Shown here piece after piece: positions 15,635 through 21,133 of a stretch of DNA of 21,133 nucleotides. The stretch comes from JAZSQT01 sp045538075. Lineage in GTDB: Bacteria > Chrysiogenota > Deferribacteres > Deferribacterales > Mucispirillaceae. The translations under genes were made by a program, and so were the position numbers. Under the pieces are notes generated by a model, which saw only the letters and a program-made list of their open reading frames with translations, was not told the origin of the DNA and did not search any database. Within the stretch, counting starts at the first letter, position 1. Every line of letters begins with the position of its first letter. The stretch is from the NCBI GenBank assembly GCA_045538075.1, contig JAZSQT010000052.1, forward strand, positions 1 through 21,133. Direction: 5' to 3'.

Positions 15635-16825
15635 ATGAAAGTGCCTGCTGCTGAACTTGCTACAAGGTTGAGAAAATTTAATGCAATAATGGATTATTCT
15701 TTTGACGGTTGGCGTTACGTTTTTATTTTTAACCCAGTTACTGCATACTATTTTACTGGCACACTACAAGACGGAATACTTTTTATCCAAAAAGATGAAA
15801 TACCAATCTACTTTGTTAGACGTAGTTTTGAAAGGGCTAAAGATGAATCAAGGTTTTCTGAAATTGTATCTATGTCGTCTTATTCTACTATTGCAGAAAA
15901 GTTATCAATAAATAAATATTCAAAAATATATATAGATAAACAATTCGTTACAATGGACGTTTTTTCACGATTTAATAAGTATTCAGAATTTCAAAATGTA
16001 GAAAGTTGTGATGAAGAAATATCTAAAACAATGGCTACAAAAAGTCTATTTGAAATAAATATGATAAAACGAGCAGGCGATATTCAAAAACAAGTATTAG
16101 AAGAGTATATGCCTTACGTTTTAAAAGCCGGTATGACAGAGGCAGAAGCTGGGGCATTATTGACGTCTGAAATATTGCGACTTGGTGGACACGCTGGATT
16201 AAGAGTAAAATCTTTTGGTAGAGAATTATTTTTTGGTAATATCGCTTTTGGCACTAATAGTTTAAAAAGATACGCTTTTGATACTCCTGCCGGAGTTGAG
16301 GGAAATTGCCCTGCTGCACCATTTTTAGGCAGTCCTAACAAAATCCTTGAAAAAGATGATTTAATTTACATAGATATTTGTTGTGGAGTTGAAGGTTATT
16401 TATCGTCAATGACTACTTTATATTCCTTTTATGAAGTTTCAGATTATATATATGAACAACAGAGAAGATGTAAATATATTAGAGATAGAATTGTAGAATC
16501 TCTAAAGCCATCAATTATTCCAGAGCAAATTTATAATTATATTATAAACAATCTTCACCCTGCTTTAGAAGGTTTATTTATGGGGGTAATGCCTGATAAT
16601 TCAAAATTTTTAGGTCATGGGATTGGATTATATGCTGATGAATACCCAATAATTGCAAAAGGCTTTAAAGAACCTCTTAAAGAAAATATGGCAATTGCAG
16701 TAGAATCAAAAGTTGCAATAAAAGGAGTAGGCACTATAGGAGTAAAAAATACTTATATTGTTAGTAGTGCTGGAGGTGTTGAAGTCAATGGGAATAATGG
16801 AGAAATAATTAAATTAGCCCCTTAA
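15635..16825 (+). CDS. M24 (pita-bread fold) aminopeptidase-like protein, metal site incomplete
   Basis: Resembles Xaa-Pro aminopeptidases and creatinase: a creatinase-type N-domain (about residues 1-130) and a pita-bread catalytic domain (about 140-390). Of the five usual metal ligands, three are visible: D247 (DLIYIDICC), H328 (LGHGIGL) and E357 (AVESK). The second Asp, normally in GYxSDxT eleven residues after the first, is Ser in GYLSSMT. The last Glu (RIEDT in active enzymes) is missing in GVKNTYIV. It is therefore probably not a normal two-metal peptidase. Creatinase shows the fold can work without metal, so another hydrolase or lyase role or a binding role is possible. The ATG has GGAG 10 bases upstream. 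The last 12 bp overlap convergently with the lysine-exporter gene. Confidence 0.82.
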   Translation: MKVPAAELATRLRKFNAIMDYSFDGWRYVFIFNPVTAYYFTGTLQDGILFIQKDEIPIYFVRRSFERAKDESRFSEIVSMSSYSTIAEKLSINKYSKIYIDKQFVTMDVFSRFNKYSEFQNVESCDEEISKTMATKSLFEINMIKRAGDIQKQVLEEYMPYVLKAGMTEAEAGALLTSEILRLGGHAGLRVKSFGRELFFGNIAFGTNSLKRYAFDTPAGVEGNCPAAPFLGSPNKILEKDDLIYIDICCGVEGYLSSMTTLYSFYEVSDYIYEQQRRCKYIRDRIVESLKPSIIPEQIYNYIINNLHPALEGLFMGVMPDNSKFLGHGIGLYADEYPIIAKGFKEPLKENMAIAVESKVAIKGVGTIGVKNTYIVSSAGGVEVNGNNGEIIKLAP

Positions 16826-17419
16826 ACTCATAAAAAAATTGATTAATATTGGCACTGATATAGAACATATAATACCATTAAATACTGCCATAATAGCTAT
16901 ATCTGCCCCACCATACTTTAATATAATCGGCAAAGTAGTATCTTCGCTTGTTGCTGCTGCTGGAGCAATAGTTGTGTAATTGTTTAAGTATTTAGCAATT
17001 AAAGGGATAAATATAAAAGATAGAATTTCTCGCATTAAGCTACTTAAAAAAGCAACTGCACCCATATAGACACTGCCTAATTCTTTCATCATTACGCCAG
17101 ATAAACTATACCAACCTAACGATGACGATACTGATATACTTTCATAAATATCTAAATCTAAAATTAAGCCACATATAAAGCCTGCAAAAATTGATGCAGT
17201 TATTATGCCAAAAGGTATTATGAATATTTTTACGTGGTAATATTTTAAACTTTCTAAAATTTTTCTATTGGCACCAATACTTAAACCTACAAAAAACATT
17301 AAAACATATAGAATATAGTCTGAATATTCAGAAAAAATATCAGAAAAACTTTGATTTTGAAAAAAATAACCGTAAAATATACCAAAAACTAAGCTAATTA
17401 CTGCAAATATGCCTATCAT
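16814..17419 (-). CDS. LysO-family lysine exporter, large (DUF340) subunit
   Basis: A 201-residue multi-helix inner-membrane protein matching the C-terminal part of LysO (YbjE), the L-lysine and thialysine exporter. Family stretches visible are LGWYSLSGVMMKELG (about residues 98-112), the AVAFLSSLMREI segment (about 120-131), and ATSEDTTLPIILKYGGADIA (about 155-174), corresponding to GATSMDFTLP. The charged residues inside these helices (E108, R129, E130, E158, D159) are likely functional. The start codon overlaps the stop of the small partner in ATGA, with a GGAAG ribosome site, so the two are coupled. In E. coli both parts are one protein. The split arrangement occurs in other bacteria and does not look like decay. 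The 3' end overlaps the M24 gene by 12 bp. Confidence 0.88.
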   Translation of the reverse strand: MIGIFAVISLVFGIFYGYFFQNQSFSDIFSEYSDYILYVLMFFVGLSIGANRKILESLKYYHVKIFIIPFGIITASIFAGFICGLILDLDIYESISVSSSLGWYSLSGVMMKELGSVYMGAVAFLSSLMREILSFIFIPLIAKYLNNYTTIAPAAATSEDTTLPIILKYGGADIAIMAVFNGIICSISVPILINFFMSLRG

Positions 17420-17694
17420 TTTCTTCTTCCATCTTTTTTTAAGAATTTTGATGATAAAAAATATACTAAAATTACGGAAAAAATAATTGATGTAATAGCA
17501 AAAATAAAGCTAATAGCACCAAGAGAAAAAAGTTCATCTATAAAATTTTCTCTTTTACCTAAAGTAACACCCATAGAAAAAATAAGAATATATATTGATG
17601 CTATTTGTATAACTTCGCTAAATTTTAGCCGTTTATTAGGGAAAAATATAAATCCAATTACTATACCTATTGCCATAATTAATAAAATAGACAT
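17416..17694 (-). CDS. LysO-family lysine exporter, small N-terminal subunit
   Basis: A 92-residue membrane protein with about three hydrophobic helices (residues 2-16, 27-46 and 57-81) and a positively charged C-terminus. It matches the N-terminal segment of LysO, with the family's FPNKRL loop after helix 1 and the FSMGVTLGKREN stretch in helix 2 and its exit. It ends in ATGA with the large subunit. It begins 12 bp after the thioesterase stop with a TAGGT-type ribosome site, so all three genes are probably one transcript. The two chains presumably assemble into one transporter (inference from LysO of E. coli). Confidence 0.85.
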   Translation of the reverse strand: MSILLIMAIGIVIGFIFFPNKRLKFSEVIQIASIYILIFSMGVTLGKRENFIDELFSLGAISFIFAITSIIFSVILVYFLSSKFLKKDGRRK

Positions 17695-17706
17695 CTTGTT
17701 ACCTAA

Positions 17707-18429
17707 TTAATTAAAATAAAATTCTACAGTAGCAAAAACTGATGTGTCAATATTAGTCAAAGCAGTAATACAACCTTTTTCTGTATATTTTATTTTTGGT
17801 ATAATAGTATCGCCAACTTTAGCTGGTTTTTTATATTCTATTCTTAATTTTTTTATATCGTAATCGTCTAATATCATTTCTTCAGCTAAAGAAATATATC
17901 TTGAATTATTAACGTGATTATTTTTATCTAAGTGGCGTTTATTGATAACTAAGGGGCGACCCTCATTATCCCAATCAGTAGGCAATTTTATTTTACGTGG
18001 TAAATACTCCATATTAAATTTTTCTTTTAATGGGTAAACAGACATAAATTCATCAGTTATAGCTACTGGCTTATTATCATTTAAGCTAACAAAAATGCCA
18101 GCTACAGAACCACTACAATATATTTTATTATCTTTATCCCTTATTAGATAATTTCTGTAACACGAAATTTTATCATAACTATACGCCCACGTATCTATTA
18201 AAATATCTTGATTAAAAATTGGCATTTCATATATATTTACTTGCATAGAGCTAATAAATAAGGCTACACCGTGATTTTTAAAATATTCTTCTCCACCACC
18301 TAAATATTCTAACTGTGTCATAGCACAATCTTGCATATAATTTAAGGCAGAGTATAGGGTTAAAAAATTATCACTTCTAACTTGGCTATATCCAACTTTT
18401 GCTTGAATTGTATAAACTGCGTTACTCAT
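17707..18429 (-). CDS. Acyl-ACP thioesterase family protein
   Basis: A 240-residue cytoplasmic double-hotdog protein of the acyl-ACP thioesterase (FatA/FatB-like) family, expected to release fatty acids from acyl carrier protein. The first hotdog begins at about residue 5. IDTWAYSYDKISCYRNYLIRD (about 78-98) matches the family's core strand. The second hotdog has the catalytic-type N170-x-H172 in HLDKNNHVNNSRYI (166-179), followed by RIEYKKPAKVGD. Bacterial members act on varied acyl chains, so the substrate cannot be read from the sequence. The ATG at 18429 has TAGGT about 8 bases upstream. It is first of a likely three-gene transcript with the two lysine-exporter genes; the link between the functions is unclear. 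Confidence 0.87.
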   Translation of the reverse strand: MSNAVYTIQAKVGYSQVRSDNFLTLYSALNYMQDCAMTQLEYLGGGEEYFKNHGVALFISSMQVNIYEMPIFNQDILIDTWAYSYDKISCYRNYLIRDKDNKIYCSGSVAGIFVSLNDNKPVAITDEFMSVYPLKEKFNMEYLPRKIKLPTDWDNEGRPLVINKRHLDKNNHVNNSRYISLAEEMILDDYDIKKLRIEYKKPAKVGDTIIPKIKYTEKGCITALTNIDTSVFATVEFYFN

Positions 18430-18544
18430 AGTTTTACCTAACTTATATTAAATAATCATACTTAATATAATGAAAATTATATAAAAATTTCAAATTATTT
18501 TTAATCATTATTCTTTGTTGGTAAATTCTAAAAAATTATTTAAC

Positions 18545-18573
18545 TGGACAAATAGAGTAAAATATAATATAAA
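18545..18573 (+). promoter_or_regulatory. Candidate promoter for the Sel1-like gene
   Basis: TGGACA (18545-18550), a 17-bp spacer and TATAAA (18568-18573) lie 35 bp before the start. A GGAGTG ribosome site sits at 18595-18600. The rest of 18430-18607 is AT-rich with nothing else recognisable. Confidence 0.4.
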
Positions 18574-18607
18574 ATATATTTCTCATTAAATAGTGGAGTG
18601 ATAATAT

Positions 18608-19387
18608 ATGAAATTTCTACTTACAGTAATAATGACATTATTTATTTCTATAAATGCCTTTGCTCAAACTAAAAGTGAATTAAAGGCTATAAAAGCAGCA
18701 GAGGAGCTAAAACTTGCTTACGAGGCAAAAGACGCTGGTAATCATACTCTATCTGTTATACATTTTAAGAAAGCATGTGATAATAATAGTATAGAAGGTT
18801 GCTACAACCTTGCAGTAATGCATAAAGAAGGTAAACCTTTTACTTTAAAGAAAATGTATTCATATAAATTATATGCATTAGCAAAAAAGTTGAGAGATAA
18901 TTCGCCAAATCCAAATTATGAACATATTACAGCTGTATATGAATTAAGTTGCGATGTGGGAATGGTTCCTGCTTGTGTTGATTTAGCTGGAATTTATGCA
19001 GAAGGCAAAAGTGTTGCAAAAGATGAATTAAAAGCAGCCAAATTATATAGTAAAGCCTGTGATGATGGAGTTAAAAGGGCTTGTGTTAATGCAGGAAATA
19101 TATATTCAAACCATAAAATTTACGATAAGGCAGCTATAGAGTGGCAGAAGGCTTGCAATACTTATGGCGATGGCAAATCTTGTTTAAATCTTGAAAAATT
19201 ATTTAAAAGCTCTTGCGATAATGGTAATTATGAAAATTGCTTTAATCTTGCAAATTTGTATCGTTATGGTGCTATAGAAGTAAAAGTAGATATTCAAGAA
19301 GCAAAGTCTCTTTATAAACTTGCGTGTAGTAATGATTACAAAACTGCTTGTGCATCATTAAACAACTTATCTGCTAAAGGATATTAA
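18608..19387 (+). CDS. Exported Sel1-repeat (Hcp-like) cysteine-rich protein
   Basis: A 259-residue protein with a clear Sec signal peptide: a basic start, a hydrophobic core at about 3-16 and a probable cut after AFA at residue 19. It is probably periplasmic. The mature part is built of Sel1-type alpha/alpha repeats with the GCYNLAVMHKEG-like pattern. Twelve cysteines form six pairs, five of them 8 residues apart (C57/C65, C115/C123, C151/C159, C203/C211, C240/C248) and one 9 apart (C183/C192). This matches the one-disulfide-per-repeat design of Helicobacter cysteine-rich proteins. Such proteins act as binding scaffolds, some with penicillin-binding or envelope roles; the partner here is unknown. 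It appears monocistronic, with its own promoter and a hairpin behind it. Confidence 0.9.
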   Translation: MKFLLTVIMTLFISINAFAQTKSELKAIKAAEELKLAYEAKDAGNHTLSVIHFKKACDNNSIEGCYNLAVMHKEGKPFTLKKMYSYKLYALAKKLRDNSPNPNYEHITAVYELSCDVGMVPACVDLAGIYAEGKSVAKDELKAAKLYSKACDDGVKRACVNAGNIYSNHKIYDKAAIEWQKACNTYGDGKSCLNLEKLFKSSCDNGNYENCFNLANLYRYGAIEVKVDIQEAKSLYKLACSNDYKTACASLNNLSAKGY

Positions 19388-19402
19388 TTTTTTTCTGAAA
19401 AA

Positions 19403-19434
19403 TAAGGGCTGATATATAAAATTATCAGCCCTTA
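19403..19434 (+). terminator. Hairpin behind the Sel1-like gene
   Basis: TAAGGGCTGAT (19403-19413), a 10-base loop and ATCAGCCCTTA (19424-19434) form a perfect 11-bp stem starting 16 bases after the stop. The plus-strand T tract after it is poor. A T-rich run is present on the other side for the minus strand, so it may act bidirectionally or as an RNA-stabilising hairpin. Confidence 0.75.
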
Positions 19435-19483
19435 AGTCTATATAATCTTTTCATATTTTTTTTATATTGAAATTCTTTTGAAT

Positions 19484-19512
19484 TTGCTTTTTTTTTGTTA
19501 AAGTGGTATTAA
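19484..19512 (+). promoter_or_regulatory. Candidate promoter for the receiver/acidic-repeat gene
   Basis: TTGCTT (19484-19489), a 17-bp spacer containing a T run and TATTAA (19507-19512) lie 45 bp before the start codon. GGGAG at 19545-19549 is a good ribosome site. The T-rich spacer is unusual but AT-rich DNA makes the call weak. Confidence 0.35.
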
Positions 19513-19557
19513 TAATAAGCAAATTATAGTCTTTAAAAAATCTTGGGAGTATAAATT

Positions 19558-21133
19558 ATGGCTCAAAAAGTTCTTTTAATTGATGATAGTGTTACAATCC
19601 ATAGGGTTATAGACCTTTCTATAGACGCAGATAAATTTGAAGTAGTAAAAGTATTTAGCTCTGAAGATGCAATTTTAAAATTAAAAGAAGAAAAATTTTC
19701 TTTTATACTTCTTGATAACAAGTTAGAAAATATTAACTTAAACGACTTTATTGCTGATATTAAATCTTACAATACAGATACTAAAATTATTTTATTAGTC
19801 GGAGCTTTTGATAAATTTAATAAAGAAGATTTAACAACTTGTGGAGCAAATGATTATCTTATAAAACCTTTTGATTCCCAATCATTAAATTCAAAATTAA
19901 CTGGCGTAGAAATTCAAGAAAATATAAGTGTTTCAAAAGTTGAAAAACCGAAAGTTGATACTACTGCATCTGCTGTTGCTGCAGCTATAGTTCTTGAAGA
20001 AGCCGATGACGATAACGAGCTTGCCGATGATGATTTAATGCAAGCTGATTTTGTAGAAAAAATACCTCACGCAGATATGAATAGAGAAACAGATTCAATT
20101 TATACTGCTCCAGAACCATTAAATGTAGTAAAAGAAGTATTTAATACTACTGATAATCTTAGTAACGAAGAAGTTAAAGAGATAGAAGAAACTGAAGAAA
20201 TTAATACTCCAATTTCTGTTGTAGAACTTGAAAAATCTTACGAAAATAATATTTCTGAATCAGAAGAAGTAGAACCAGTATCAATTGGAGAGTTGCAAGT
20301 AGATGAACCAGTTGAAGTTGTAGAAGATTTAAATAGTATAGAAACTGTTGAGCCAGTTGAAGAAATATCTTTTAACGATTTAGAAACTGCTGAACCAGTA
20401 GAAGAAGTTACAGAAGATTTAAATAGTATAGAACCAGTAGAAGAAATTACGGAAGATTTAAATAATATAGAACCAATGGAAGAAGTTGAAGAAATTGCAG
20501 AACCATTGGCAATAGATGAGCCAGTAGAAATTGTAGAAGATTTAAATAGTATAGAGCCAGTAGAAATAGTTGAAGAAAATTTAGAAGATTTAGAAACTGC
20601 TTACCAAAAAGAAGAAGTTACAGAAAGTTTTGACGATTTAGAAGTATCAGAAGAAGTTGAAGAAACTATTGAACCATTGGCAATAGATGAGCCAGTAGAA
20701 ATTGTAGAAGATTTAAATAATATAGAACCAATAGAAAGAGTTGAAGAAAATTTAGAAGATTTGGAAGCTGTTGAGCCAGTTGAAGAAATATCTTTTAACA
20801 ATTTAGAGACTGTTGAACCAATAGAAGAAGTTACAGAAAGTTTTGACGGTTTAGAAGTATCAGAACCAGTAGAAGAAATTACAGAACCGTTGGCAATAGA
20901 TGAGCCGGTAGAAGAAGTAGAAGATTTAAATAGTATAGAACCAATGAAAGAAGTTGAAGAAAATTTAGAAGATTTAGAAACTGCTTACCAAAAAGAAGAA
21001 GTTACAGAAAGTTTTCACGATTTAGAAGTATCAGAAGAAGTTGAAGAAACTATTGAACCATTGGCAATAGATGAGCCAGTAGAAATTGTAGAAGATTTAA
21101 ATAATATAGAACCAATAGAAAGAGTTGAAGAAA
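19558..21133 (+). CDS. Response-regulator receiver with long acidic repeat tail (3' incomplete)
   Basis: The frame is open from the ATG at 19558 through the window end, giving at least 525 residues. Residues 1-115 are a CheY-like receiver with acidic pair D9/D10, probable phospho-acceptor D53 (FILLDNKL) and K103 (YLIKPFD). The switch Thr/Ser after strand 4 is Val81 in LLVGAFD. A spacer (about 116-247) includes an Ala-rich helix and the acidic segment ADDDNELADDDLMQADFVE. From about residue 248 on, the protein is Glu/Pro/Val-rich repeats based on a 13-residue unit like EPVEEVTEDLNSI, with almost no basic residues, probably disordered. GGGAG precedes the start. Receivers with the DSVTI...GAF...KPF pattern joined to long Glu/Pro linkers resemble, from memory, deltaproteobacterial proteins ending in a short helical domain. 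Its C-terminus is beyond the window. Confidence 0.9.
   Translation, partial: MAQKVLLIDDSVTIHRVIDLSIDADKFEVVKVFSSEDAILKLKEEKFSFILLDNKLENINLNDFIADIKSYNTDTKIILLVGAFDKFNKEDLTTCGANDYLIKPFDSQSLNSKLTGVEIQENISVSKVEKPKVDTTASAVAAAIVLEEADDDNELADDDLMQADFVEKIPHADMNRETDSIYTAPEPLNVVKEVFNTTDNLSNEEVKEIEETEEINTPISVVELEKSYENNISESEEVEPVSIGELQVDEPVEVVEDLNSIETVEPVEEISFNDLETAEPVEEVTEDLNSIEPVEEITEDLNNIEPMEEVEEIAEPLAIDEPVEIVEDLNSIEPVEIVEENLEDLETAYQKEEVTESFDDLEVSEEVEETIEPLAIDEPVEIVEDLNNIEPIERVEENLEDLEAVEPVEEISFNNLETVEPIEEVTESFDGLEVSEPVEEITEPLAIDEPVEEVEDLNSIEPMKEVEENLEDLETAYQKEEVTESFHDLEVSEEVEETIEPLAIDEPVEIVEDLNNIEPIERVEE
20347..20769 (+). repeat. Higher-order repeat block A (423 bp)
   Basis: Encodes 141 residues starting VEPVEEISFNDLE. 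Landmarks recur in block B: the start recurs 423 bp later, and GAACCATTGGC at 20500 recurs as GAACCGTTGGC at 20884, 384 bp later. The two offsets differ by 39 bp, exactly one basic unit, so block A carries one extra 13-residue unit. Within the block, the EPLAIDEPVE segment occurs twice (20500 and 20671). Confidence 0.85.
20770..21133 (+). repeat. Higher-order repeat block B (incomplete)
   Basis: This second block starts VEPVEEISFNNLE and is cut by the window end. Its segment 20953-21133 matches 20569-20749 of block A at 180 of 181 positions (G20632 against C21016, Asp to His). That is far closer than the other units are to each other and indicates a recent duplication or gene-conversion event. 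Confidence 0.88.

Larger units (their letters stand above)
20299..21133 (+). repeat. In-frame acidic tandem array, 39-bp basic unit
   Basis: This part of the receiver gene consists of degenerate copies of a 39-bp, 13-codon unit encoding roughly E-P-V-E-E-V-x-E-D-L-N-x-I. The units are grouped into higher-order blocks, listed separately. In the 128-residue period 20569-20952 I count 41 Glu and 9 Asp against only 3 Lys/Arg. The copies keep the reading frame throughout, and gains or losses are multiples of 3. The array runs past the window end, so total copy number is unknown. Confidence 0.9.

Noticed and set aside
15702..15911. Plus-strand 69-residue frame inside the M24 gene
   Set aside because: It is an out-of-frame shadow of a gene with clear family motifs.
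17416..17419. Frameshift splitting one lysO gene into a pseudogene
   Set aside because: The junction is a clean ATGA with a ribosome site before the second start, and a two-gene LysO form is known in other bacteria.
19480..19512. Sigma-54 promoter before the receiver gene
   Set aside because: TTGCT is present but the GG of the -24 element is missing at the required distance.
20601..20801. Minus-strand 66-residue Ser/Thr-rich reading frame inside the acidic repeats
   Set aside because: It is the antisense shadow of the Glu/Asp/Val codon pattern of the receiver gene. It has no ribosome site and its composition mirrors the repeat.
20299..21133. CRISPR array
   Set aside because: Repeats are adjacent, degenerate, in frame and translated as part of one protein. 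There are no unique spacers of constant length.

Overview
The window is strongly AT-rich bacterial chromosome that uses the standard genetic code (TGA is a genuine stop in several genes). The gene set points to an anaerobic or microaerophilic Gram-negative-type bacterium. It has thiazole synthesis through ThiH (the oxygen-sensitive, tyrosine-using route), a protein with at least four iron-sulfur clusters, a two-subunit type glycyl-tRNA synthetase beta chain, a FliL-like protein and an exported cysteine-paired Sel1 protein. A Deferribacterota-like (Mucispirillum-type) host would fit, but that is inference; no taxonomic marker is decisive.

Layout. Positions 1-259 hold no gene but contain a GC-richer inverted-repeat element (81-160). 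From 3766 down to 260 (minus) lie a FliL-like membrane-anchored protein, a PAS sensor protein with a decayed kinase domain, argB and pcm. mtaB (plus) is divergent from that block and is followed by tRNA-Asn(GUU) on the minus strand. From 8634 down to 5322 (minus) runs a tightly coupled recA-recX-rplI-dnaB operon. A 16-bp palindrome overlaps the likely recA -10 box and is a candidate SOS operator. Divergent to recA come glyS and an intact soluble GAF-type histidine kinase, then a polyferredoxin with a hydrogenase-delta-like middle. Next are thiG-thiH (minus), a divergent M24-fold protein lacking two metal ligands, and a minus-strand group: an acyl-ACP thioesterase followed by a two-gene LysO lysine exporter. 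The right end carries a secreted Sel1/Hcp-like repeat protein with a hairpin behind it, then the start of a large response-regulator gene that runs off the window.

The most unusual object is that last gene (19558 to beyond 21133). A CheY-like receiver, with the switch Thr replaced, is joined to a very acidic Pro/Glu/Val-rich tail built from about 13-residue (39-bp) units. These are organised into a higher-order repeat of 384/423 bp that is almost identical at DNA level, which suggests recent expansion. The rest is mostly housekeeping in unusual arrangements: recA-recX joined to rplI-dnaB, glyS without glyQ beside it, orphan kinases, and two proteins with conserved folds but missing catalytic residues.
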